A model generated the notes under the pieces. The model saw nothing but the letters and a program-made list of their open reading frames with translations. It was not told the DNA's origin and did no database searches. A program made the position numbers and the translations under genes. From Balaenoptera acutorostrata (taxonomy: Eukaryota; Chordata; Mammalia; Artiodactyla; Balaenopteridae): DNA of 64,000 nucleotides. Numbering within the stretch: position 1 is the stretch's first letter; every line of letters starts with the position of its first letter. The DNA lies in assembly GCF_949987535.1 (NCBI RefSeq), contig NC_080079.1, forward strand, positions 49,587,000 through 49,650,999. Direction: 5' to 3'. This document shows, in pieces, positions 24,475 through 38,214 of this stretch.

Positions 24475-24655
24475 ATCTAGGTGGTCTTGGTTTTAGCAAT
24501 GAATTTTTAGATACAAAACCAAAAGAAAGAAAAAATTATAAATTGGACTTTATTAAAATTAAAAACTTCTCTGAAAGATGCTGTTAAGAAAATAAAGACA
24601 AATTGTACACTGGGAGAAAATGTTTGCAAAACACATATCTGATAAAGGACTTGTC
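24475..24655 (+). mobile_element. Old L1 ORF2 fragment, sense
   Basis: 'ggactttattaaaattaaaa' followed by 'acttctctgaaagatgctgt' and 'tgtacactgggagaaaatgt' is sense L1 ORF2 sequence. Confidence 0.75.
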
Positions 24656-24659
24656 ATAG

Positions 24660-25197
24660 AGTTGGAATTGTACAGTATATAGCCTTTTCAGATTGGCTTT
24701 TTTCCCTTAGCAACATTCACTTAAGATTCCTCCATATCTATTTCTGGCTAGGTAGCTTATTTCTTTTTAATCACTGAATAATATTCCATTGTATGGATAT
24801 ACCACAGTTTATCCATTCAACTATTGAAGTACATCTTGATTGCTTCCAGTTTTTGTTGATTGTGAATAAACCAACTATAAACATTTGAATGCATGTTTTT
24901 GTGTGGACATAAGTTTCAGATCAATTGGATAAATATCTGGGAGTACAATTGCTGGGTAATATGGCAATACTAAGTTAAGCTTTGTAAGGATCTGCTAAAC
25001 AGTCTTCTAGAGTGACTGTACCATTTTGTGTTCTCAGCAATGAATCCACATCCTTAACAGCGTTTAGTATTGTCACTTTTTTGAATTTTAGCCATTCTGA
25101 TAGTTAGGTTGTAACATCTTATTGTTGTTTTAATATGCAGTTCTCTAATGACATATGATGTTGAGCATCTTTTCCTTTGCTTATTTGCCATCTGTAC
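24660..25197 (-). mobile_element. Old L1 3' region, antisense
   Basis: 'gaataatattccattgtatg', 'ggagtacaattgctgggtaa' and 'gatgttgagcatcttttcct' are reverse-complement L1 3' sequence. With the preceding sense piece it makes a convergent junction, suggesting inversion or two insertions. Confidence 0.85.
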
Positions 25198-25199
25198 AT

Positions 25200-25325
25200 T
25201 TTTTTCTTTTTTGGGCCGTGCCACACGCCATATGGGATCTTAGTTCCCCGACCAGGGATTGAACTCGTGCGCCCTGCAGTAGAAGCACGGAGTCCTAACC
25301 ACTGGACCGCCAGGGAATTCTCTGA
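25200..25325 (-). mobile_element. CHR-1-type short tRNA-derived SINE
   Basis: 'tttgggccgtgccacacgcc', 'ccccgaccagggattgaact' and 'ccactggaccgccagggaat' match a short cetartiodactyl tRNA-derived SINE in reverse. The direct repeat 'catctgtacat' at 25189-25199 and 25326-25336 is its target-site duplication. Confidence 0.85.
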
Positions 25326-25326
25326 C

Positions 25327-25606
25327 ATCTGTACATATTCTTGGGTGAGGTGTCAGTTTAGCTTTTTTGCCTATTTTTAAATTGGGTTGTTTTCTTGTTG
25401 AGCCTTGAGTTCTTTTCTTCTAAGCCACCCAGTTTGTGGTACTTTGTTACGGTAGCCTTTGGGCACCAATACAGTTATCTTCTAGCAGTTATTTATAGTT
25501 TTTAGTTTTACATTTAGGCCTATGATCCATTTGGACTTAATTTTCATGAAAGTGTAAGGTCTATGTTTAGATTCTTTTTTTTTTTTGCATGTGGGTGTCC
25601 AGTTGT
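25327..25606 (-). mobile_element. Old L1, antisense, with an MLT1 LTR fragment inside
   Basis: L1 resumes after the CHR-1 SINE ('aaattgggttgttttcttgt') and again at 25490-25606 ('ttaggcctatgatccatttg'). Between them, 25400-25465 ('taagccacccagtttgtggt' then 'actttgttacggtagc') is sense MLT1 LTR 3' sequence. Confidence 0.7.
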
Positions 25607-25909
25607 TTTTTTTTAAATAATTTTATTTATTTATTTATTTATTTTTGGCTGTGTTGGGTCTTTGTTTTTGTGTGAGGGCTTTCTCTAGTTGTGGCGAGCG
25701 GGGTCCACTCCTCATCGCGGTGCGCGGGCCTGTCACTATCGCGGCCTCTCTTGTTGCGGAGCACAGGCTCCAGACGCACAGGCTCAGTAATTGTGACTCA
25801 CGAGCCTAGTTGCTCTGCGGCATGTGGGATCTTCCCAGACCAGGGCTCGAACCCGTGTCCCCTGCATTGGCAGGCAGATTCTCAACCACTGCGCCACCAG
25901 GGAAGCCCC
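25607..25909 (-). mobile_element. CHR-2-type SINE
   Basis: Reverse SINE with 'ttatttatttatttattta' tail, 'ggctgtgttgggtctttgtt' and end 'gcgccaccagggaagcccc'. It interrupts the antisense L1. Confidence 0.85.
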
Positions 25910-28170
25910 TGTACTCTTTTAAATTTGTTAAAGTATGTTTTATGGACCCAAATGTGGCCTTTCTTGGTGAATGTTCCATATAAGCTTGAGAGGAGCATGT
26001 ATGCTAATGTTGTTAAATGAAATAGTCTATAAATGTCAATTAGATACACTTGATTGCTGGTATTGATCATTTCAACTATGTCCTTACTGATTTTCTGCCT
26101 GCTGGATCTGTCAATCTGATAAAAGGGTGCTGAAGTCTACAACTGTAGCAGTAGATTTGTTCATTTCTTTTTGTAGTTCTATCACTTGCCGCACATATTT
26201 TGACACTCTGTTGTTAGGTGCATACATATTAAGAATTGTTATGTCCTCTTGGATAAGGAGTACTTATCATTATGTAGTGTGCCACTCTTTGTCACTGATA
26301 CTGTAATTTTCCTTGTCCTGAAGTCTGCTTTGCCTGAAATTAATATAGCCTCTCTAGCTTTATTTTGATTAGCATTAGCATGCTGTATCTTTTTCCTTCC
26401 CTTACTTTTAATCTGTCTCTATCTTTATATTTAAAGTGAGATTCTTGTGGACAGCTTATATTTGGGTCTTTTTTATCTACTCTGATATGCGAATGTATTT
26501 AGACTGTTCACATTTAAAGTGATGTTAGCATAGTTAGGTTAATGTCTACATATTTGTAACTTTTCAACTTGTTGCACTTACTGTTTCATTATCTTCCCCC
26601 ATTTTTCTGCCTTCTCTTATTTTAAGTGATCATTTTATCATCAATTAAATCATTTTATCTCCTTTTAATTAAAAAGTTACTCTTTTTTTAGTGGTTGCTC
26701 CAGTGTTTGAAGTATACATTTACAATTAATATAAATCTACTGTCCAATAACACTATGTTATTTCACAGGTACTGCAGTTACCTTGTAACATGGTAGTCCC
26801 AATTTCCTCCTGTTGTTCTTTACAACATTGCTGTCATGATTTTCAGTTATCCATATGCTATAATCACCCAATACATTGTAGCTTTTATTACCTTGAAAAG
26901 TTATTTATTATATCAATTAACAGTAAGAAAGATGAAGGATTCTATTTCACCTTCATTTATTCCTTTTGTCTTGCTCTTCATTTATGTAGATCTTAGTTTC
27001 CGGCCTGTAGCATTTTTCTTTGTGCTGAAAAAACAAACAGACAAACAACCCACCCCCCCCAAAAAAAAGACCAAACAAATAAACTTCTTTTAACATCTCC
27101 TGCAAGGCAGGTCTACTATTGACAAATTCCCTCAGTTTTTGTTTGTCTGAGAAGGCATTTATTCCTCCTTAACTTTGGAAGGATGATTTTATGGGATACG
27201 GAATTCTAAGTTGGTGGATTTTTCTTTTAACTTTGAAAATATTCCACTCTATAGTCTTCTGTTGATCAGACTCACTGATTCTTTCCTCAGTCATGTCCAG
27301 TCTACTGATGAGTCCATCAAAGGCGTTCTTCATTTATGTTACAGTGTTTTTAGTTTCTAGCATTTTCTTTTTATTCTTTCTTAGAGTTTCCATCTCTTTG
27401 TGTACATTACCCATCTGTTCTTGCACATTGTCTACAGTTTCCATTAGAACTCTTAGTTACTTTAAATCTCTATATGATAATTTCAGTATGTGTGTCATAT
27501 CTGAGTCTGGTTCTCATGCTTGCTTTTTCTCTTCACATGTTGTTGTTTTCCTTTTAGAGTGCTTTATTATTTTTGTTGAAAGTCAGATATGTTGTGTTGA
27601 GTAATAGGAACTAAGATATTTAGGCTTTCAGAGTGAGGTTTTATGTTAATCTGGCTAGAGGCTGGGCTCTGTTTATGTTTCCTATAGCTGTAGGTGTCAG
27701 AGGCTGCAGTTTACTCTAGTTTACTTGTTTTTTTGTGTGTGTTTTTCCCTCTTCTACTGTCTTTAGTTTTCCCTAAGAATTCCTTCTTAAATAGAATTTA
27801 TGACTTGCAACTTTTTCACTTATAGTCCACTGCTAACACACTGAAGCCCAATTGATATGGTAGGGTTTCGAGGACGAGAAGCATTGTATAACCTAATGAT
27901 TAAAACTCAGTTTTTGTAGTGGGCCTGAGTCCTTGGGATGTGACATTTAGAAGTGTTTTCTTATTCTTTTTTTCTCCTCTTACATGAGACAGGATGGCTA
28001 GAGGGGGCTAGAGTTGACCAGTTGCCCTTCCTCCAGGTCAGATAAGGCTCTAGTCAAGTACCTTTCTTGGGAGGGCAGGCTTTTTTTATGGAGAGTGCTC
28101 TAGGTGCATTTCAAAATGTTTACTTTTCCCCTCCCTTTGTCTGAAACACAAGGGTATTTTTCTCCACTCT
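25910..28170 (-). mobile_element. Old L1, antisense, ORF2 and upstream part
   Basis: 'tggtgaatgttccatataag', 'gattcttgtggacagcttat' and 'ctcctgcaaggcaggtctac' follow antisense L1 ORF2 and 5' sequence. No ORF longer than about 100 codons remains. An A/C run lies near 27050. Confidence 0.7.
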
Positions 28171-28174
28171 TCCC

Positions 28175-28370
28175 CATGAGAACCTGGTGCAGTATGGCAA
28201 TGCCTCATGGACTGGATATGGTCATAAGGGGATGGTAAGGAACAGTGAAAGACAGGGAGAACATGAACAGATGAAGTAGTGGTAGTAGAAAGGTTGCAAC
28301 CTTTATAACTTCAGTGACTCGGAAAGAACACAGAATGCAGTGATTTCATACAAATAGCATGGTAAGGACC
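28175..28370 (-). repeat. Interspersed repeat shared with 39.7 kb (inverted copy)
   Basis: 'gaagtagtggtagtagaaag' and 'aacctttataacttcagtga' occur in reverse complement at 39690-39885. It adjoins the 5' side of an antisense L1, so it may be old L1 5' UTR. Confidence 0.7.
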
Positions 28371-29050
28371 CATGAGGGGTGATAGTTCTCTCTCATTTCT
28401 ATGATTGATTGGGTAACACCTATTTTTTAAATGTTTAAACTTTCATTAATAACTTGATTTTTAAATTATTTTTACGTAATTATCTCTGTTTTATTTTACT
28501 CTTATTGAAGTAGATTGTTTATCTTTTTATGGCTTTTTAAATATCAGCTTTATTGAGGTATAAGTATGTACAAATATCTTTATCTCATGAATAAAGATAA
28601 TTTCATTTATTCCTTCCCAGTTGGAATACCTTTATTTCTTATTCTTGCCTGATTGCACTGGCCAGAACTGCCAGTGGCTCTTGAGGTGGCACTTCAGCAC
28701 TTCATTCCTCCCTGCTTCACCCCGCTCCCAACACTCACACACTCATAGTGCAGAGGATGAGTAATAAACCGCTGAGCAAAAATGAAATTTCCTAGTGGTA
28801 ATATGAATATTGCTTATCTTTATAATCAGAAAAAGCAACAACATTATTCCTTAAAAAAAACAACTAAACTGAAAATAATTGTTAAAAGGTATAAAACATG
28901 TTAAATAATTAATAATAGTCCAAGAAGCTTATACTAGCAGTTTTGTCACAGGAAATATAGACTTTACAGGAAGGAACTATTATCCCTGAGGTGACTTCAG
29001 GAAGGGGAGCAAGATTACTCAATATTGAGCATTTGGGGTTTCTTTCATTC
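28371..29050. other. AT-rich unassigned stretch
   Basis: A possible small antisense L1 piece ('atatcagctttattgaggta', 28545-28570) lies here. The rest is unrecognised. It ends in a strong pyrimidine tract (29040-29060) just before a candidate exon. Confidence 0.4.
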
Positions 29051-29062
29051 TCTTCTCTCCAG

Positions 29063-29166
29063 GCCAGTATCTCCGAGAGTGGGTCGAGATAGAACTTTTA
29101 AAGGAATTGGGAACAGTTACGTTCCTGGGAGGTGGGCGTCTGGGGCCTCCACGTGGCAGCTCAGAG
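29063..29166 (+). CDS. Candidate internal coding exon 2 of the unrecognised gene
   Basis: The splice signals are the best in the window: a pure pyrimidine-rich acceptor (tctttcattctcttctctcc/AG at 29061-29062) and a near-consensus donor (CAGAG/GTGAGAG at 29167). Length 104. Read with two bases finishing the previous codon, the exon is open and looks protein-like (QYLREWVEIELLKELGTVTF, then LGGGRLGPPRGSSE). It begins in phase 1 and ends in phase 0, fitting both the putative ATG exon at 17115 and the exon at 32650. Hydrophobic and charged residues alternate as in a beta-strand or short helix region. It lies about 110 bases upstream of the EGLN3 retrocopy and is not part of EGLN3. Product unknown. 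Confidence 0.55.
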
Positions 29167-29180
29167 GTGAGAGGAGATGA

Positions 29181-30845
<1,665 letters not shown>

Positions 30846-31393
30846 TGGAGATTGAGTCGGAAATGTGGGCATTCCTATTTTTCAGTTTTTCTTTCTAATG
30901 AGCTCACCCTTCTTTAACAAAATAAGAAAATCACGAAAACTAGGGCACTATATTTTAAAAAGGAAATAGAAATAAAACAAAAAATCCTGAAAAGCTGCTT
31001 GAGTTCTTCCACATTTTCTGACCCTAGTAACCTCTTTTCAACAGATTTGACTCTTCAGATTCACTGTGGTTAGCAGTGTGGCCAGAATCATGGAATTTGC
31101 TAGAACTGTGGGAAGCTCTGCTCCTACAGTAAGCACAGATTCCGCTGCCTCAAGAACTCTGTATTGAGCTCCTGTTTTATGCAAGTTACTTTTCTTAGTT
31201 TTCAATTCCATTTTCATATTTTAAAAATCCCTGTAATTTCTTGCTTGAAAATCCCATGAACATTAAGGGGCCAGAAATACTTTCTTTGGTCACTGACACA
31301 TACATAGACTTTCCAAGAAAGAAGCGTATTTTTATGTGTGTCTGGTTTTGGAAAATTTCCAGATAAGACTTGTCTTCATTCTCATGACTGCTC
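30846..31393. other. Unassigned stretch after the EGLN3 retrocopy
   Basis: No repeat family or exon is recognised. Some of it may be remaining copied 3' UTR beyond the first AATAAA. Confidence 0.4.
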
Positions 31394-31394
31394 T

Positions 31395-31630
31395 GTTTTT
31401 TTTCTGTAGTACTCATCACCTCCTAACTTACTATGTAATTTACTTATTTGTTATGTTCATTGTCTGGTATCCTTTCTCTAGAGTGTAAGCACAATGAAGA
31501 CAGGGATTTTTGTATGTTTTTAATCAATGGAATGTATTCCCAGCACCTAAAATAGTGCCTGGCACATAGTAAGGGCTCAGTAAATGCTTGTTGAATAAAC
31601 TCATTCTCCTGCCGTAAAAAAAAAAAAAGG
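31395..31630 (+). repeat. L2 LINE 3' end with A run
   Basis: 'gagtgtaagcacaatgaaga', 'agtgcctggcacatagtaag' and 'gggctcagtaaatgcttgtt' are the L2 3' end. An A run follows at about 31615-31628. Confidence 0.8.
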
Positions 31631-31631
31631 A

Positions 31632-32640
31632 AGTAGGCTCAGCCCAGGAGGTCAGAATTGCCAGGGCAAGGTGCATCTTGCATCTAACAAAGTCGATATG
31701 AAGAAATGGTCTTTGCTAGCATGTGCTTTAGTTTTGAGAGAGTTTAAGATAAACTGAAAATAGTACCCCAGCTGAAAATTTGAGAATACGTATAGTATTC
31801 ATTGGCTCTTCTATGTCACTGTAACTCCTGAAGAAAAATGTCCTGCTTTTGTTGGCTGGGCAAACTAAATACATGTGTTTTCCCCCTCTTATGATCACGT
31901 GAGACCACTTTGTGTCATGTTGGAGCTTTTCTCCTCTATCTTCAGTGCTGTATTCAAAACCAAGTAATTTCTTTTAGGCTTCCCTCTTCTCAGGGTTAAT
32001 TCCCTGATTTTCTACACTATAGCACCTTCTCCAGGAGTTGGAGGGAAATCTTTATTTTAGGGGTCTGACTTCTGTGTTCTTGAAATGGTTATGCAGATTG
32101 CCTGGTGATGCATACACGTTTTTCACAGAATTAACTAATTAGTTAATCCATCAAACACTTCTTGAGTGTGTAAAATATCTAGTCACTGAAGATACAAAAA
32201 TTAAAAAGTTACAGTTCCTGCCCTCAAATGCTCATGGTTCAACCTGGGGAGATGTGTCCAAGAAATCATTATCAACAGAAATATAGTAGAAGCATAGAAT
32301 GGGCTTACTTAGCCAAAACATGGGGGGAAGTGGGTAATACAGTAGAAGCTTTCAACTATATTTCCTGAAAAGTTTTCTTTTGCTTTAAAAGAAAGTGAAG
32401 ATTCTGTTTTTATTGTATAATTTACTTTTGTAGACTTTATAGACTGCCTAGGCATCAGTACACATTTGTTGATGGTGAATTCTACAGTCTTACACTATTA
32501 CTGATTTACTACAGTGGTTGTAACTCAAAAACTGAAATAAATGTTAATCAGCTTAATATTGATATTATTTTGTTTATTTCTTCTATGATATACTATGTCA
32601 AATATAAGAGAAGAGAAATTCATCCAGTTTCGTTCTTGTG
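31632..32640. other. Mostly unassigned, with an L2-like relic
   Basis: 32140-32300 ('aacacttcttgagtgtgtaa', 'ttcctgccctcaaatgctca') resembles the ancient LINE-type repeat seen elsewhere. The rest has no recognised feature. The last 25 bases form an acceptor-like pyrimidine tract. Confidence 0.4.
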
Positions 32641-32649
32641 TTTCTATAG

Positions 32650-32758
32650 GGTTATCTCAAACTCACTGCACTAACAGACACCAGAAATGGGCATGTGTTT
32701 CTGATCAAAGCTGATTGTTCTGGAAGTACTGCTGACTCTTATGGAAGATTTGAAATTG
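32650..32758 (+). CDS. Candidate internal coding exon 3 of the unrecognised gene
   Basis: Acceptor 'gttcttgtgtttctatag' precedes an open segment in phase 0: GYLKLTALTDTRNGHVFLIK, then ADCSGSTADSYGRFEI plus one base. A GT follows (TTG/GTGACC). Length 109, so the exon ends in phase 1, exactly what the exon at 53864 needs (GC completes Gly). An alternative donor at 32769 (TTG/GTATAG) would end in phase 2 and break the chain. Residues look like amphipathic beta strands rather than low-complexity noise. No repeat family covers it. Frame stays open past the donor to 32919, so length alone is weak evidence. Product unknown. Confidence 0.5.
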
Positions 32759-33044
32759 GTGACCGTTGGTATAGATTGATATGGATTTCAATCAACTCAT
32801 CTCTGTGCAAGAGAGATCTTACTAATTTGTGTGTGTATTGTGCGTATGTGCATTTATATAAAGAGGATAAGATGTTTGGTTGCCATTCACATGTTTATTT
32901 GGTGGAATGCAGTGGATAGCATATTTAAACACTGGTATTTAAATAGTAAGAGTATCTCCAGTTATCAAGGAGCATCTTAAAACTATCTGACATTTCTGAA
33001 GGAAATTCATTTTAACTGTCTTTAATTAAGATTGTATCGTTTAA

Positions 33045-33868
33045 TGGGCAGAAGACCTAAATAGACATTTCTCCAAGGAAGACATACAGATGGCCAATAG
33101 GCACATGAAGAAATGCTCAACATCACTAATTATTAGAGAAATGCAAATCAAAACCACATTGAGGTATCACCACAGGCCGATCAGAATGGCCATCATTTAA
33201 AAGTCTACGAATAACAAATGCTGGAGAGGGTGTGGAGAAAAGGGAACCCTCATACACTGTTGGTGGAAATGTAAATTGGTGTAGCCACTATGGAAAACAG
33301 TACAGAGGTTGCTTAAAAAACTAAAAATAGAATTGCCATATGATCCAGCAATCCCACTCCTGGCCATATATCTGGAGAAAATTCTATTTTGAAAAGATAC
33401 ATGCACCCCAGTGTCCATTGCAGCATTATTTACAATAGCCAAGACACAGAAGCAACCTAAATGTCCATTGACAGATGAATGGATAAAGAAGATGTGGTAT
33501 ATATAAATAATGGAATACTATTCAGCCATAAAAAATGATGTAATGCCATTTGCACAACATGGATGGACCTAGAGATTATCACACTAAGTGAAGTAAGTCA
33601 GGGAAAGAGAAATATCATATGATATCCCTTATATGTGGAATCTAAAATATGATACAAATGAACTTATTTACAAAACAGAAACAGACTCGCAGACATAGAA
33701 AACAAATTTATGGTTACGAAAGGGGAAAGGGGGTGGGAGAGGGATAAATTAGGAGTTTGGGTTTAGCAGCTACAAACTACTATATATAAAATAGATAAAC
33801 AACAAGGTCCTATTGTATAGCACAGGGAACTATATTCAATATCCTGTAATAAACCGTAATGGAAAAGA

Positions 33869-33908
<40 letters not shown>

Positions 33909-33998
33909 GCATGTATATATAATTGAACCACTTCACTGCATACTGGAAACTAACACAACATTGTAAATCAACTATACTTCAATAAAAAAATTTTTAAA
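33045..33998 (+). mobile_element. 5'-truncated L1 with target-site duplication
   Basis: Sense L1 from late ORF2 ('gggcagaagacctaaataga') to the 3' A-rich end ('aataaaaaaatttttaaaaa'). Flanking 17-base repeats 'aagattgtatcgtttaa' (33028-33044) and the one-mismatch copy at 33999-34015 mark the insertion. ORF2 frame is broken. Confidence 0.9.
33871..33908 (+). repeat. (GT)n microsatellite in L1 3' UTR
   Basis: About sixteen GT units, slightly interrupted at the right end (gtgcgtgtgc). Confidence 0.9.
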
Positions 33999-34015
33999 AA
34001 GATTGTATCATTTAA

Positions 34016-35315
34016 AATATTTTCAATCATGTATTTGCGAGGTAGAAGCTTGGATATCATTCTTGGTGGTTTTTATTTAACAATGAGGTCTTTGACGTTT
34101 CAGTGTTATTTCCAGAGGAGGCCTATCACTTAAGTCCATTACCTCAGTACCAGTCACAAGGCCACTGCTGTCCTTGTAAAAAGAGATTTTTTCCCCTTTG
34201 TCAAAGTAGAATTTTCAAAAATTAAAAATGTGACTCATTAAAATTTGAAATGAAACCATGTTAAGGATTTTATTCAATTTATTTATTAATGAAGCAACCA
34301 GGAAGGTGGCCAAGGTAGTTCAGAGGACATTTTGAGGATCTAGGCTTTTATATGTATTTTGAACGAAGGTTAGAGTAAGAATGCTAGGTTAGATTTTAAA
34401 AGCCTGGTTAATGTGTGACAGGGCAATAAATTATAATCTTTGGTACCATCTTTTCTCTCAGAAATTATTTGTTTCCTAACTGGCTGAAAATCTATAGGTT
34501 AACATGTAATTTTACTAAGTCTAGGACTTTTAATCAACAGTAAACAATGAGTTGTACAAAGTACAATTTCTTTATATAATTAAATAATCCTTGGGAGGGC
34601 CTTTTAAACATCATCCTCATATAACATTGAAAGGATATGCCACCTATGTTTTTGCTTTACCTCCATGTTTTAAATAATCTTTCTTAACATACTATATCAA
34701 AGTTTTAAAATATGTTTCCAAACATTAACTTTTAGATTAAGATTATAGTAATCTTATTTCATTTGCAGGTAAACTAATTGAGTCACCAGACCAAAAAAAC
34801 CTCTAGATTTCAACCAATGGGAGCAATGTAACATCATCTTACAGGCCTATTATGGCAAAGATTAGAAGAGAAAAAAATGTTTATCCTGTGTGAGGACATT
34901 TTATAGATTGAACATGACCTCCTTGAAGATAGGCTCTGAAGTTAATTCTTATCCTCCAATATCGAATCTGCAGCACCTAATTCAGAATAAGTTTGGCATT
35001 AAAAGAATTAACTCGCTGAGTTACAGTGACTAAATAAATGAGTAATGATATGTCAAAACTGTGAGAACTCGAGTTGTCTAAAATTCCTTTACATTGTATG
35101 TTTGACCAGGTGAACAACAATTGTGTGCTGGCCCCAGGATACTAATTCGACCTTCTGTCTGACTCTGAGAACACAAGGCTCAGTACCTGCAGAAACCTTT
35201 TACCCATCTCATCCGGGAATGGGGGCAACATGTCTTCATCGGGGAACACTACAGCAGAGTCTGGTAGGTTCTTATGCATTGTGCACCGTGGTGGACATGG
35301 GCAGCAGGAGGAGCC
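34016..35315. other. AT-rich unassigned stretch
   Basis: Short chance ORFs only. A splice-like segment near 35110-35263 was examined and rejected. Confidence 0.4.
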
Positions 35316-35317
35316 AG

Positions 35318-35445
35318 AGCAGTGCTTCTCAGATGGTAAGTACGCATGAACCACCTGTGGATTTGTTAACCCGCGCATTCTGATTCACTGGGTCTGTGGT
35401 GGGGCCCAAGACTGCATCTCTAACAAGCCACCATGCTTAGAATAG
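35318..35445 (+). mobile_element. MER5A-like DNA transposon relic
   Basis: 'agtgcttctcagatggtaag', 'gcattctgattcactgggtc' and 'tgcatctctaacaagccacc' follow MER5A. Confidence 0.75.
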
Positions 35446-35459
35446 CAAGGATTAGACTC

Positions 35460-36350
35460 CTATATAAGTTTTATTTTACTCTGATCAAATAATGCTTATT
35501 TCTGATTGTAGATATAGTATATATTTATTGCAGAAATTCTTATGTACTTAGGAAAGTACATAAAAGCACAAAAAAGGAGGATTTTGGTATATAATACTAA
35601 TGCAGTGTTTCAATTAGATGTTAACTTTCTCCCAGCTGACTCATGGTGTCATTGTCGTGCCTCACTCATTGGTAGCTTGCCATCAGTTCTCAACATTTCT
35701 TTTATGTCTTTTCTCTTCCATGTACAGCTCAGCTCTTGGTTCCTCTTCTACCCTGCCTCCCTGTAATCAGTGTTGTTCCCTTCCCCTAGGGGCTTAAGCC
35801 AGAGGTCTACATAGGGCATTCCCTGCCAGGCTGCTGCTCTAGCCTTGCAGGTCTGATTTCAGAAGTACTTCTGGTCCTGTTTACACTCCGAAAGGCCTGG
35901 AGGCAGCTTTCTTTCTCATCATGATATGACTTATCCATAACACATATGTTGTTTCCAGTTTTTTTTTCCTTCAATTATAGATATTATTATTGACATGTTA
36001 ATATTTATAGATTTTATTCTTTGGTTGAATTCTTTCTTCAGGATAAATTCTCCAGATTGGGATCCTTGAGCTAATGAATCTTAATTTTGTATCACTTTTA
36101 CTACCTATTGCGATATTATTTTTAGAAAAGGTTAAGCATGTTACCAGCAATATATCAGTTATACTGTAACCTCACCACATTTGGTGTTACCACAGCAAAA
36201 ATAAATGTGGTTAATTTGTTAATTTACTTGTTATGAAATGATGCCTTGAGCTTCCTTTAATTTACATTGCTGTGATTACTGTCCAGGATTATTTATTTCC
36301 TTTTGTGTAACCTGACTTAAAAAAAAAATCTGCTTGATACTTTTTCCATT
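35460..36350 (-). repeat. Probable old antisense L1 relic
   Basis: 'atattattattgacatgtta', 'gaattctttcttcaggataa' and 'gttaccagcaatatatcagt' resemble a decayed antisense L1 3' region. Strongly diverged. Confidence 0.4.
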
Positions 36351-36351
36351 T

Positions 36352-36864
36352 TGAGCTAACTGTGCATTAACAGTTCTATCAATTATCTTCTGATCTTCTA
36401 TTCCAGAATCTGATGAAATTTAAATTTTATGTGAGTCTTTTAAAATATAATTTTGACTCGGCTTCTTTCTGTTACATCCTAAGCACTCCATGCCTTTGTT
36501 TTAGCTTCTGTGAAAAGGACAAAAAAAGCATACAAAAAATAGTTGAGGCATTAATTTTCTTAAGACATTTGCAAATTAATATGCAAGTGGCCAAACTGGG
36601 TGGGCTTCCGTAAAAGAAATTAAAATAAAATTAGCAATTCTCATATTTTGTCGTCAGAACTTTTCATGAATATATTTTTCTGTATTCAAAAAGTACTACA
36701 TTATATTGTAGTAATTTATAGTTTTATTCTTTATTGCCACCTAGCAAATTATCTCTTTTCTCAAGGAAAGAGAATGCTTTGCAAAATTGAAAAGTTAAAC
36801 ATATAGATGGATTTAAAGTCCACAATAAGAGAGAGACAGAGAGACAGAGCAAGAATCAAGTTAC
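36352..36864. other. AT-rich unassigned stretch
   Basis: No feature recognised apart from a GAGA-rich run at 36828-36850. Confidence 0.4.
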
Positions 36865-36865
36865 T

Positions 36866-38062
36866 TTATTATTATTATTTTTTAAATTTTTATTGGAGCA
36901 TAGTTGATTTACAATGTTGTGTAGTTTCAGGTGTACAGCAAAGTGAATCAGTTATGCATATACATATATCCACTCTTTTTTTAGATTCTTTTCCCATATA
37001 GGTCATTACAGAGTATTGAGTAGAGTTACCTATGCTATACGGTAGGTCCTTATTAGTAATCTATTTTATATATAGTAGTGTGTATATGTCAATCCCAATC
37101 TTCCAGTTTATCCCTCCCCCTACCCCTTACCCCCTGGTAACCATAAGTTTGTTTTCTACATCTGTAACTCTACTTCTGTTTTGTAGATAAGTTCATTTGT
37201 ACCTTTTTTTAAGATTCCATATATAAGCGATATCATATGATATTTGTCTTTCCCTGTCTGACTTACTTCACTCCGTATGACAATCTCTAGGTCCATCCAT
37301 GTTGCTGCAAGTGGCATTATTTTGTTCTTTGTATGGCTGAGTAGTGTTCCATAGTATATATGTACCACATCTTCTTTGTCCATTCCTCTGTTGATGGACA
37401 TTTAGGTTGCTCCCATGTCCTGGCTATTGTAAATAGTGCTGCAGTGAACATTGGGGTGCATGTATCTTTTCAAATTATGGTTTTCTCCAGATATATGCCC
37501 AGGAGTGGGATTGCTGGATCATATGGTAGCTCTATTTTTAGTTTTTTAAGGAACCTCCATACTGTTCTCCATAGTGGTTGTACCAGTTTACATTCCCACC
37601 AACAGTGTAGGAGGGCTCCCTTTTTTCCACACCCTCTCCAGCATTTGTTGTTTATAGATTTTTTGGTGATGGCCATTCTGACTGGTGTAAGGTGATACTG
37701 CTTTGTAGTTTTGATTTGCATTTCTCTAATAATTAGTGATGTTGAGCATCTTCTCATGTGCTTTTTAGCCATCTCTATGTCTTTGGAGAAATGTCTATTT
37801 AGATCTTCTGCCCATTTTTTGATTGGGTTGTTTGTTTTTTTGATATTGAGCTTTGTAGATTAATCCCTTGTCGGTTGCTTCATTTCCATATATTTTCTCC
37901 CATTCTGAGGGCTTTTTGTTTTGTTTATAATTCCCTTTGCTGTGCAAAAGCTTTTAAGTTTAATTAGGTCCCATTTGTTTATTTTTGTTTTTATTTTCAT
38001 TACTCTAGGAGGTGCATCGAAAAGGGTCTTGCTGTGATTTATGTCAAAGAGTGCTCTGCCTA
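36866..38062 (-). mobile_element. 5'-truncated cetartiodactyl L1, antisense
   Basis: Starts with the reversed 3' end ('tttattggagcatagttgat' and 'ttacaatgttgtgtagtttc') and runs into ORF2 to about 38060. An open piece at 37470-37772 (-) holds the ORF2 C-terminal cysteine motif ([18 protein letters not shown]). The rest is broken. A possible target duplication around 'caagttcctttaaa' is imperfect. Confidence 0.9.
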
Positions 38063-38214
38063 CCAAGTTCCTTTAAATGGATCAGAATCTTTAGTCACAG
38101 ACACAGTCCCCAAATCACTTATTATCCCTTATTGAAATTTATAGTTTTTATGGAATTCCAGCTGGAATTTGTATTCTCTTTTCTTGGCTCCCATACGCCT
38201 TTATTTATATCCTT

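Noticed and set aside
32759..32919. Extension of candidate exon 3 to the end of its ORF
   Set aside because: The composition changes to Cys/Tyr-rich sequence with no motif, and the donor at 32759 gives the phase that the next exon needs.
35110..35263. Splice-bounded segment after 'gtttgaccag' and before 'gtaggttc'
   Set aside because: With this acceptor two frames hit stops inside the segment and the third meets TGA right at the start, so no frame reads through.
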